The position numbers and the translations under genes were made by a program. Shown piece after piece: positions 1-7,400 of a stretch of DNA of 64,000 nt; within the stretch, counting starts at the first letter, position 1, and every line of letters begins with the position of its first letter. The notes beneath the pieces are model-generated. The model saw nothing but the letters and a program-made list of their open reading frames with translations. It was not told where the DNA came from and did not search any database. Origin of the DNA: SZUA-265 sp965651905 (GTDB taxonomy: Bacteria > Myxococcota_A > Polyangia > Polyangiales > Polyangiaceae); assembly GCA_965651905.1 (NCBI GenBank), contig CBFGUG010000012.1, positions 72,861-136,860 on the forward strand, in the 5' to 3' direction.

Positions 1-386
1 TGGGCTTCACTGAGCAGCGCTCGCTCTGCGCCCAAGCAGGCCAAGGTTCGGTAGGTGTCCGTGACCCGCATCGAGTGGCGTCCCGTGAGTGCCGCGGTCG
101 TTCCACTCGTGCGATAGGTGACACACGCCGTCGACTGATCAAAGGTAAACACGTCGGCGAACCGAAAACAATCGACGGGCAACGGACGCAGTTGGTCCAG
201 AGTCGATGCGCTGCGAAGGCGGCGTGCGTGTCCTGGGCAGCGCTGCGCCTGAAAGCGAGCAACGTCTAGCACGAGTTCCTCGAACTCTCGCGCACGTGCG
301 GAGCCGCCAAGCCCGCCACCGACGGACGCTCTAGCGAAGTCGACGACCGCGGTGTGCAGCCTCGCGGATTCATCTAACGCGCTCAC
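1..386 (-). CDS. LuxE-like acyl-protein synthetase, N-terminal part (runs off the left edge)
   Basis: The frame opens with a GTG at 386 that overlaps the TGA of the upstream aminotransferase gene (GTGA, 383-386) and stays open to the window edge, giving about 128 residues. Near its end it carries TYRTSGTTAALTGRH, the nucleotide-binding signature of the LuxE/acyl-protein synthetase branch of adenylate-forming enzymes (typically S-G-T-T-x-x-x-x-G-R-H), followed by a Tyr-containing helix. Family members activate fatty acids to acyl-AMP and pass the acyl group to a reductase or another carrier. The start overlap implies translational coupling to the aminotransferase. The missing C-terminus prevents a specific assignment; other acyl-adenylating enzymes remain possible. 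Confidence 0.7.
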   Translation of the reverse strand, partial: MSALDESARLHTAVVDFARASVGGGLGGSARAREFEELVLDVARFQAQRCPGHARRLRSASTLDQLRPLPVDCFRFADVFTFDQSTACVTYRTSGTTAALTGRHSMRVTDTYRTLACLGAERALLSEA

Positions 387-1708
387 GATGAGGGCTCTCG
401 CAGCACCTGCGCGAGTTCTCCCGCGAACGCTTCGAGCAGTCGCCACTCGATCTGAAGCGGCGGGGTGATGACGAGCGTTTCTCGACGTCCGCCGCCCGTG
501 GACAGCAAGTATCCCCGCTCCGCCAGCGCCTGAACCACTCGGGTCGCGGCCCCGGGACCCCCTGGTACGTCCACTCCGAGCATCAAGCCTGTTCCTCTGA
601 CGCGCACGCCTAGACCGCTGAGTGTACGCTGCAGGTGCTCGAGCAGCTCTGCACCGATCCGAAGGGAAGTACTCACCAGCGCTTCCCGCTCCAGCACCTC
701 CAACGTCGCGAGCGCGGCTGCACAAGAAAGCGGTGCTCCTGCGAAAGTGCTCGTGTGCACGACCTCTTGAGGCTGTTGCCAGTGCGACATGACGTTGGCT
801 CGACCGACACACGCACTGATGGGTAACCCGCCCCCCAACCCCTTACCCAGGCAAACCAAGTCAGGCACGACACCTTGCGCCGTAGACAGCAACCAATGCC
901 CCGCGCGTCCGAGCCCAGTCCACACTTCGTCAGCGATCAACAGCGCGCCCTTGCTTCGCACCAAAGACGCGATACGGGGTGCGAAACCTTCAGCCAGCGG
1001 TAACACACCACCACGGCCCAACACGGGCTCGTACAACACCGCGCCAATTGGCTCGTTCTCCAGTAGGCGTTCCAGGTCAGACGAGAGCTCGTCCAACGCG
1101 ACCGCTTCACTCGGGTACGGCAGCGTCCAGACGTGTCGATTGAGCTGTTCGGCGAACGGCTTGCGATAACTTTCGCGCAGGCCACAGGCGGGCAAAGGTC
1201 CGTAGCCCAGTCCGTGGTAGGCGCCCTCGAACGCAATGACGCCCGGCCGCTTCGTCGCCAGGGCCGCGGTCTTGAGTGCTACGCTAACAGCATCAGACCC
1301 CGACTGCGCGAGCACGGCTAACGCACCCTTTTCAGGAAACAACGCACACAGACGCTCGAGCAGCTCGATCTTCACATCTGACGGGTAAACGTCACCCATC
1401 GCTTGCAACAGACGTGGTGCTTGCCGCGAGATCGCGCCGAGCACGTCGGGTTGCCCATGGCCGATCAGCAGCGAGCCAAACCCAGCCGCCAGGTCGACGT
1501 AGCGGTTTCCGTCGACGTCCCAGACGTTGACGCCCTCACCTCGCGCAAACACGATCGGCCAAACATCGGGCGCGGGCGACGGCCCCATGGGCGCAGCAAC
1601 CGCGCGCATGCGTTTGCCCCAACTCACTCGCCGTGCGGTAGATGTCTCCACCAGCTGAGGCCCAAGCTGGCGTGATGGTTCACTCGTCATCGCGCCGACG
1701 ACTTTCAC
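383..1708 (-). CDS. Class-III PLP-dependent aminotransferase
   Basis: This 441-residue protein has the fold-type I aminotransferase signatures of the class-III (ornithine/GABA/acetylornithine) family. They are the N-terminal VWDVDGNRYVDLAAGFG block, the SGSDAVSVALK cofactor segment, the LLIADEVWTGLGR block with the PLP-pairing Asp, and LGKGLGGGLPIS with the Schiff-base lysine. Such enzymes move an amino group between an amine or amino acid and a 2-oxo acid or aldehyde. The substrate cannot be read from sequence. The GTG start at 1708 lies 12 bases after the FHA-GGDEF stop with a GAGG upstream; an ATG at 1690 is the alternative. It overlaps the following LuxE-like gene by four bases, so an aminated acyl-derived product is a reasonable guess but only that. 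Confidence 0.85.
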   Translation of the reverse strand: MKVVGAMTSEPSRQLGPQLVETSTARRVSWGKRMRAVAAPMGPSPAPDVWPIVFARGEGVNVWDVDGNRYVDLAAGFGSLLIGHGQPDVLGAISRQAPRLLQAMGDVYPSDVKIELLERLCALFPEKGALAVLAQSGSDAVSVALKTAALATKRPGVIAFEGAYHGLGYGPLPACGLRESYRKPFAEQLNRHVWTLPYPSEAVALDELSSDLERLLENEPIGAVLYEPVLGRGGVLPLAEGFAPRIASLVRSKGALLIADEVWTGLGRAGHWLLSTAQGVVPDLVCLGKGLGGGLPISACVGRANVMSHWQQPQEVVHTSTFAGAPLSCAAALATLEVLEREALVSTSLRIGAELLEHLQRTLSGLGVRVRGTGLMLGVDVPGGPGAATRVVQALAERGYLLSTGGGRRETLVITPPLQIEWRLLEAFAGELAQVLREPSS

Positions 1709-1720
1709 ACGACGGGCGCC

Positions 1721-2611
1721 TCAGCGCACGCGGTTGCGACCGCCGCGCTTGGCCTCGTACAAGCGCTCGTCAGCACGCTGAATCAGCTCGGTCGCCCCCT
1801 GGTCGCTCTCGACGGCAGCGCAACCGATACTGACCGCGACGGGGATACGCTCGCCCTGGAAGATGAAGGAGTGCTCCGCCACCTTGGCGCGCAGGCTTTC
1901 AGCGAGCGCGCGTGCTCCTTCCAGGGTCGTTTCAGGCAACACGATCACGAACTCTTCGCCGCCATAACGCGCGAACACTTCGTCTCTACGGATCCGCGCT
2001 TTGACTGCATCGGCCAACTCGCGCAGCACATAGTCTCCCGCGAGGTGGCCATAGTGGTCGTTGATGCGCTTGAAGTAGTCGATGTCGAACATCAACACCG
2101 CGAGCGGACGATCGTGACGACGAGCGCGCGTGATTTCGCGCTCCAGCGCTTCGTACAGGTATCGCTTGTTGTGAATCTGCGTCAGACCATCGACGATGGT
2201 CATCTTGTAGATCTCTTCGTGGTACTTCGCCTCCGCGTCCGCACCCGACAGATACTTGAAGATCGTCGGCCCCACCTTGATGCGGTCGTTCGTGCGAAGC
2301 TCCGCCTCGGGAACTTGGTGTTCGTTCACGTAGGTGCCGTTGGTCGATTTGTCGTCGATGGCGAACCAGTGTCCGCCACGCAACTCGAAGTGCGCGTGAC
2401 GACGCGACACGGAATCCCCCTCGAGGACTATCTCGTTGTCCGAGCCCCTACCAATTCGCACGGGGCTCTTGTCGAGCACGAAGCGCTTACCCAGCAGCGT
2501 CGGCTCTTTGGTATAGATGACGACCACGCAATCGTTGCCGCCAGAGCCCTCGCTGGGAGTTGGCTGAGTAACCGTGGTTACTCTGGTTTTTTCGTCGTCG
2601 AACTCGCTCAC
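1721..2611 (-). CDS. FHA-domain diguanylate cyclase (FHA-GGDEF)
   Basis: The protein has 296 residues. Residues about 29-118 form an FHA domain, with RIGRGSDNEIVL, SVSRRHAHF and STNGTYVN, which binds phosphothreonine peptides. Residues about 135-293 form a GGDEF domain with metal-binding FDIDYFK and the active-site GGEEF at 217-221, so it should make cyclic di-GMP. The product-inhibition site, RxxD six residues before GGEEF in the best studied enzymes, reads R208-R-D-E211, so feedback control may be altered. The combination suggests a cyclase recruited or activated by a Ser/Thr kinase. The GTG start at 2611 overlaps a short upstream frame (GTGA). It is the first clear gene of the operon with the aminotransferase and LuxE-like genes. 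Confidence 0.9.
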   Translation of the reverse strand: MSEFDDEKTRVTTVTQPTPSEGSGGNDCVVVIYTKEPTLLGKRFVLDKSPVRIGRGSDNEIVLEGDSVSRRHAHFELRGGHWFAIDDKSTNGTYVNEHQVPEAELRTNDRIKVGPTIFKYLSGADAEAKYHEEIYKMTIVDGLTQIHNKRYLYEALEREITRARRHDRPLAVLMFDIDYFKRINDHYGHLAGDYVLRELADAVKARIRRDEVFARYGGEEFVIVLPETTLEGARALAESLRAKVAEHSFIFQGERIPVAVSIGCAAVESDQGATELIQRADERLYEAKRGGRNRVR

Positions 2612-2796
2612 TGGGTTGCTCGTAACGCACTCTGAAGCTGCTTGGCGTACGACGCAATCGTCGCACCCGTTGGAACATCCGTCGTCGTATTGCTGCGGCC
2701 GGTTGCGCCTCGAATTGCTGCGTGTCGAACGACAGCGCCCCGAATGGCCAGATGGGCCGGTTCCTCAGCGTACGCGCCTGCAATCAACACGGTCAA
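2608..2796 (-). CDS. Possible small protein upstream of the FHA-GGDEF gene
   Basis: A 62-codon frame with an ATG at 2796 ends in a TGA that overlaps the GTG start of the FHA-GGDEF gene (GTGA), the same coupling seen elsewhere in this operon. The product begins MTVLIAGAYAEE and has no recognisable domain, signal or membrane segment. Codon third positions are only moderately GC-rich, so coding is uncertain. The overlap is the main argument for it; it could also be a leader peptide or chance. Confidence 0.3.
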   Translation of the reverse strand: MTVLIAGAYAEEPAHLAIRGAVVRHAAIRGATGRSNTTTDVPTGATIASYAKQLQSALRATQ

Positions 2797-2871
2797 GTCG
2801 GGAGACTAGCAGACAAAACGCCGGACGTGGACCGGTCTGGCGGCCCGCCAGCCCGGGTCACATCGCACTTC

Positions 2872-4938
2872 CTAGGGTGACCCACCATCGGTGTCCGTCG
2901 GCACCTGTATGCCGAGAGAGCGCATTAGGCGGAGCGCGTTCCCGCTCCGAACCGGCCCCTCGCGCAGCTTGAAGTCGAATTTGAGTTGTCCGTGGTCCTC
3001 GGTCTCTCTCAGATGGACCTGCCGCACGTTCGCCATGAGAGGTGCGGGAAGCTCGCACAAGCCGCTGTCATGTGTGGAGACTGCGCCCATGGCGCCGTTC
3101 TCCAGCAGATGGGCCAGTACCCAGCGGGCACCAATTTGTCGTTCTCGCGAGTTCGTGCCGTGGAGAATTTCGTCGAGCAGAAAGAGCACGGGCGCGCCGA
3201 CTTTCAAGGAGTCGAGCACCCCTTTGATCTTGCGAACCTCAGCGTAGAAGTGGCTGACCCCCTCGTCCAACGAATCCCGAATGCGCATGCTGGTTCGCAC
3301 GACCAGCGGAGACAACTCCATGCGACTGGCACAGACCACGGATCCGCTGAGCGCCAACACGGCATTGATCCCAATCGCGCGCAACAACGTGCTCTTGCCC
3401 GACATGTTCGATCCCGTCACGAGCAAGCCTTTGCCGGGTCCTTCCAACGTCACGTCATTCGCGACACGTGCACTCGCGCCCAGCAGCGGGTGAGCGAGCT
3501 GTTCGGCTGCGAAGTGCGCAGCCCCAGAACGCACGTCAGGCCAGCAGAACTTCGGGTTGTCGTGCGCGTAGGCCGCCAGACTCGCAAGCGCCTCCAGCTC
3601 ACCGAGCGCCAGGAACCACTTGCGCAGTCGCTTTCCCGAACGACGCTGCCACGCCTCCAGCCTGAGAACGCAGTGCACATCCCAAAGCAGAACACCGTTG
3701 ACGAACGGGTGCACCAGGCCGTTGTGGCGCAGCTCGAAGTAGGAAACGATGCGCTCGAACTGACGCATCGCGAGGCTCGGCGGTTCGCCCTCGGAGCTAT
3801 GGGTTTCGGCTTTCAGCTCCTGTAAGCGTTCGGCTTTGGCGTCCAGTGTTTCGAGCAGCTTCAGCATCGGCCCGAAACGAAGAAACAACCCCTGATTGGC
3901 AGACACCGCGGCGAACACGGCAGCCACGTGTACCCGCACGCTGAGCAGCAAGATGGCTTGCGCGATCAGCGGTGAAATCCAAGCCAGTGGATGCCACTCG
4001 AGAATCCAAGCCGTCGCCACGATACCAAGCGTGATTGGCGGTGCCAGCCACGCCACGATCACGAATGAGGTCTTGTGAGATAGGCCCGGCTTGTTCTCTG
4101 CCCACGACAGTAGAGGCTCCGGATCCAAAGTGGCATTGCCGCTCACCTTACGCGCTGAGCTAGATGCCGAGGCACCAGAAAGAGGCTGCGTTACCGCCAG
4201 GGCGAGCGCTTCGAGCTCTTGGCGCAAGTCCAGCATGGGAGCTAACTCGCGCGCGGCTTGTTGACGAGCCGCAATTTCTTCGGGCGTGGCCCGGTTCATC
4301 AGGTACGACGCCAAACGCTGCTGACCGAACTGAGTGCGTGCGGTGTTGATGCGTTGGAATAGTGACGCGGGCCCGAACAGGTCCAAATCGTCCGCATACG
4401 GATGCACGGGATTGTTGAAGCGCACGCCGTCTTCACTCAGGTCACGAAAGTTGGAACCGTTACGCGTGATCGCGTCCTTGTTGACGGTCACCCAACGCAG
4501 CGCCATGTCTTCGTCACGAATCACCTTGCCGTGCCAGGAGACCAGCACGCCAAAGACCACCGCGAAACCTGCGCATACCCAACCCCAAAGCGCCCCATCA
4601 TCGCGAACCAGTGCAGCAATCCCCGTGATCACGACGACGCCAAAACACAAGCCGCGAAAATTGGACACCAAGCGAGAACGAGCACCCAGTGCTTCCGCGT
4701 GTCTCGTGAAGCGTTGGGCGCGTTCGATGTAGGCCTTCACCACTGGGCTGGCTTCAACCTGCGCGTCGGAGTCTACGGACTCTTCCGACGTCGTCTCCGT
4801 CGCCTGCTTCGCATTGGTTGCAGTCGTCTCTGCTGCAGGGTGTGCCGCAGCATCACGCGGGGAGTTTGCGGACCCCGCATCGCCATTTCCGGACCCGGCG
4901 TCGCTGTTCGCGACGTCCGACTTCGACGACTCGTTCAA
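2872..4938 (-). CDS. Membrane-anchored MutS-family ATPase
   Basis: Read from the TTG at 4938, which overlaps the upstream stop (TTGA), the protein has 688 residues. The C-terminal third is a MutS domain-V ATPase: Walker A TGSNMSGKST near residue 515, Walker B LFLLDEI near 584 and HGTNSRERQIGA just after. The N-terminal mismatch-recognition domains of MutS are absent. Instead there are an acidic Ala/Ser/Thr/Glu-rich leader and two hydrophobic pairs (FGVVVITGIAALV...AGFAVVFGVLVS and a segment around ITLGIVATAWIL), placing it in the inner membrane. Such proteins occur in several phyla with unknown function; mismatch repair is unlikely. A frame upstream of 4938 is open to 5031 but overlaps the neighbour and is very basic, so the TTG is preferred. 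Confidence 0.8.
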   Translation of the reverse strand: MNESSKSDVANSDAGSGNGDAGSANSPRDAAAHPAAETTATNAKQATETTSEESVDSDAQVEASPVVKAYIERAQRFTRHAEALGARSRLVSNFRGLCFGVVVITGIAALVRDDGALWGWVCAGFAVVFGVLVSWHGKVIRDEDMALRWVTVNKDAITRNGSNFRDLSEDGVRFNNPVHPYADDLDLFGPASLFQRINTARTQFGQQRLASYLMNRATPEEIAARQQAARELAPMLDLRQELEALALAVTQPLSGASASSSARKVSGNATLDPEPLLSWAENKPGLSHKTSFVIVAWLAPPITLGIVATAWILEWHPLAWISPLIAQAILLLSVRVHVAAVFAAVSANQGLFLRFGPMLKLLETLDAKAERLQELKAETHSSEGEPPSLAMRQFERIVSYFELRHNGLVHPFVNGVLLWDVHCVLRLEAWQRRSGKRLRKWFLALGELEALASLAAYAHDNPKFCWPDVRSGAAHFAAEQLAHPLLGASARVANDVTLEGPGKGLLVTGSNMSGKSTLLRAIGINAVLALSGSVVCASRMELSPLVVRTSMRIRDSLDEGVSHFYAEVRKIKGVLDSLKVGAPVLFLLDEILHGTNSRERQIGARWVLAHLLENGAMGAVSTHDSGLCELPAPLMANVRQVHLRETEDHGQLKFDFKLREGPVRSGNALRLMRSLGIQVPTDTDGGSP

Positions 4939-5597
4939 CGCTGTACGCTCAGTTCGATGGGGATGGTCGCCCCCACCATGGGGGCCGCGGGGTACCCGAC
5001 GTAACGTCGATCGACGACGTCTGCGATGCATGCTGCGGCATCTTTGCTCATGCCCTCGTGGCTCTTGACGCTGACGCCTTCGGCGCGCCCACGTTCGCGC
5101 ACCAGGAAACGCACCACAACCTTGCCGCGCTCCGCCGTCAAGCCGCCGTGTTTGTCGACGCAGTCGATGTAGCGCTCTTTGGGTAATCCGAGCTTCTTCG
5201 CGGCCAGGGGCAACTCCCCCGTGTCCGCTTGGGCAGGACCGACACTCTTGACGACCAGCTTGCCGGGCTTGGACTTCGGAGATACTTGGCCCTGGCCCTT
5301 CGCTTGCGCCTTCTGGCCACTGGTCTCCGCTGCAGCACTGCTCTCGGATGCACCAGTCTCGGATGCACCAGTGGTCTTCTGCGGCGTCAACCTCGCCTCC
5401 AGGAGCGTCGTTGCCTCGCCGGGTTCCAAGCAGCGGATCAACATGCCGTGACCGTCAGCCAAACGGCCCCACGCGCAAGCGGGATCGTAAGGATACCGCT
5501 CAGGGCTTTCAGCGATGGCGACGTTCGCAATCGCCAGCGAGCAAATAGCCGCCCCCGTGAGCCAGAGCAGCAACCTTCGGCCTACGGTCAGATCCAT
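4935..5597 (-). CDS. Periplasmic AgmX/PglI C-terminal-domain protein (TonB-like)
   Basis: About 220 residues. An N-terminal signal peptide (LLLWLTGAAICSLAIANVAIA) is followed by a Thr/Ser/Ala/Gly/Gln/Lys-rich linker (about 75-115). The last 95 residues resemble the AgmX/PglI C-terminal domain found in many myxobacterial envelope proteins: a Cys-containing IDCVDKHGGL start, VVVRFLVRERGRAEGV, a second Cys in AAACIADVV, and a closing IPIELSV strand. The domain is TonB-like and probably binds an envelope partner. The ATG at 5597 follows an AGGG; a TTG one codon earlier is possible. The stop overlaps the start of the MutS-like ATPase, so the two are coupled. Confidence 0.7.
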   Translation of the reverse strand: MDLTVGRRLLLWLTGAAICSLAIANVAIAESPERYPYDPACAWGRLADGHGMLIRCLEPGEATTLLEARLTPQKTTGASETGASESSAAAETSGQKAQAKGQGQVSPKSKPGKLVVKSVGPAQADTGELPLAAKKLGLPKERYIDCVDKHGGLTAERGKVVVRFLVRERGRAEGVSVKSHEGMSKDAAACIADVVDRRYVGYPAAPMVGATIPIELSVQR

Positions 5598-5763
5598 CAA
5601 AACCGCCCTATCGTGTGTCCAAATCCGTCGAGTTACGCAAAAACGCGCGAAAGCATTCGCATCGCAGGCGGAGCCCTGCAGCTGGGGTCAGTCTTGGCGC
5701 ACCCAGATGTAAAAAGCAAGTCTACCTTCAAAGCGCCACAGAAGAGCTGTAAGTTGGGGTGCT

Positions 5764-6948
5764 GTGTCGAGTCCGAGCAACGTCGTGCTCACGTTCCTGC
5801 AGAGCGTTGGAAGGCGCCAAGAGGCAGAATATTATCTGAAGCTGTTTCGAGAGCTTCCCAAAGCCAGCTTTGCAGTGATTCTGGCCGACCCCATGGTGCT
5901 CGACGAGACACCTGGGAGTGTGGTCGAAGCCCTACGTTTCCTGTCGCAACTGGGTCTGTTCCCCGTGATCGCGGTCGGGGCCGACGCAGCAGCATCGGAT
6001 CACGCAGAGGAGCTGCGCGAGCTGCTCGAAAGTGAGGGCGTGGAACAAACACGGGTCACGCCGAACGATGCGAATTGGGTCGCGCAAGCAAAAGCCGCGT
6101 TGACGAGTGAACGCAGCGTGGTTGCGGACCTCGACGCCGAGAGTTCGGACCCTTTCAGCCACCTCGAACAACTGCTGATTGGGCTCAGCACACGCAAGCT
6201 CGTGGTCCTGCGCCCACAGGGGGGCCTGGGCCCCAAAGAGCAAGGACACCTGTCACTGACGCCGGGTCATCGCCTGGCCACGAGCGAGAGCGGTATCAGC
6301 GTGATCAACCTGCGTTCTGACCTGGCGCTGCTCGAGAAAGGCTCTGCACTCGCAGCCTCAGACTTGCGACTACTACATCGCATCAACTCGTTGCATGCGC
6401 TGTGCCCGCAACTGCTGACCAGTGTCGCATCACCGTTCAACCTGCTGCGTGAACTCTTCACGATCAAGGGTGCGGGCACGCTGGTCAAGACGGGCAGCGG
6501 AATCGAACACTTCACCAGCTACAGGCAGCTCGACCAAGCTCGTCTCATCGAGCTACTCGAGAGCACGTTCGAGCGCGAGCTCGCTCCCGACTTTCTAAAA
6601 AATCCGCCGCTCGACATCTACTTGGAATCCAACTACCGCGGCGCGGCCATTCTCGTGCCTGGAGTTGAAGCTGCTTTCCTGACCAAGTTCGCGGTCAGCA
6701 AACGGGCCCAGGGTGAAGGCATTGGCCGCGACTTGTGGGAGGCGATGTTGCGCGACCACTCGACGGTGTACTGGCGCTCACGCCCTGACAACCCAGCGAT
6801 CGGCTGGTATCAGAGCGAGTGTGACGGAATGCAGCGCACCCAACGTTGGCTGGTATTCTGGAAAGGGGTGGCGCCGGAGTCCATCCCTAGAATCGTCGAG
6901 GACGCGGTAACCCGACGCGCAGACTTCGAGCCGGTACCGCGAAACTGA
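5764..6948 (+). CDS. N-acetylglutamate synthase-like protein (dead amino-acid-kinase domain + NAT domain)
   Basis: Of 394 residues, the C-terminal third (about 255-390) is a vertebrate-type N-acetyltransferase domain with YRGAAILVPG, KFAVSKRAQGEGIGRDLW (acetyl-CoA loop), WRSRPDNPAIGWY and SECDGMQR. The first 245 residues follow the acetylglutamate-kinase fold used by bifunctional NAGS/K enzymes. The N-terminal KxGG phosphate-binding strand is replaced by FAVILADP, so kinase activity is not expected. The likely reaction is glutamate plus acetyl-CoA to N-acetylglutamate, the first step of arginine synthesis. The GTG start at 5764 has no strong ribosome site. It is followed after 30 bases by a small membrane-protein gene. 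Confidence 0.75.
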   Translation: MSSPSNVVLTFLQSVGRRQEAEYYLKLFRELPKASFAVILADPMVLDETPGSVVEALRFLSQLGLFPVIAVGADAAASDHAEELRELLESEGVEQTRVTPNDANWVAQAKAALTSERSVVADLDAESSDPFSHLEQLLIGLSTRKLVVLRPQGGLGPKEQGHLSLTPGHRLATSESGISVINLRSDLALLEKGSALAASDLRLLHRINSLHALCPQLLTSVASPFNLLRELFTIKGAGTLVKTGSGIEHFTSYRQLDQARLIELLESTFERELAPDFLKNPPLDIYLESNYRGAAILVPGVEAAFLTKFAVSKRAQGEGIGRDLWEAMLRDHSTVYWRSRPDNPAIGWYQSECDGMQRTQRWLVFWKGVAPESIPRIVEDAVTRRADFEPVPRN

Positions 6949-6978
6949 TGCACCCCCTCGCACGCTGAGACTTGCGCA

Positions 6979-7332
6979 ATGACTATTTTCTTCTTCTTGG
7001 TGATTGCCACTGGGCTGGGCACGCTGATCTACTTGGTCTTGGTTCACGGCTCCGTACCTGGCTCCGTCGACGAACGGCTCGGCAGTCTGGAGCCGCTACC
7101 TGCAGATCTCGGCAAATGGATTCCTGACGGGGACACGAGCGACGGACGCGCCGCAGCCGAACGCGGTCAGATTCGTGAAGTGCGTCATCTCGAGGGGTCT
7201 GGGGGCGGATTAATCTCCAAACCACACCTGGTCAGGCAGGTTCGATATCGCAACAGCACCAGCGGCGAAGTCGAGCACGTCGAACCCGATCAGCGGGTAC
7301 CACGTCGACGCCGCAAGCCGTCGGTAGATTGA
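6979..7332 (+). CDS. Small membrane-anchored protein of unknown function
   Basis: A 117-residue product begins with one strong transmembrane helix (IFFFLVIATGLGTLIYLVLV) directly after the start, so the rest is either cytoplasmic or exposed outside depending on orientation. The remainder is polar with Pro-rich and basic stretches (PRRRRKPS near the end) and no domain I recognise. It lies 30 bases behind the NAGS-like gene on the same strand and is probably co-transcribed. It converges with pilQ. Confidence 0.55.
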   Translation: MTIFFFLVIATGLGTLIYLVLVHGSVPGSVDERLGSLEPLPADLGKWIPDGDTSDGRAAAERGQIREVRHLEGSGGGLISKPHLVRQVRYRNSTSGEVEHVEPDQRVPRRRRKPSVD

Positions 7333-7338
7333 CCCGAG

Positions 7339-7360
7339 CACGGCTCAATCGAGCTGCGTG
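7339..7360. terminator. Weak hairpin between convergent genes
   Basis: CACG-GCTC, loop AATC, GAGC-(TG)-CGTG can pair with a two-base bulge. It lies in the 68-base gap between two converging genes (the small membrane protein and pilQ). There is no T tract, so an intrinsic terminator is only possible. Confidence 0.25.
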
Positions 7361-7400
7361 GCCCGCTTTCGACTGTGCACCTCTCTGTGGTCGTGCGAGA

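Noticed and set aside
75..269. 64-codon plus-strand frame
   Set aside because: Antisense to the LuxE-like partial gene, which carries a recognisable SGTT-type motif.
4402..5004. 200-codon plus-strand frame and its neighbours
   Set aside because: Antisense to the MutS-like and AgmX/PglI-type genes, which have recognised domains and coupled starts.
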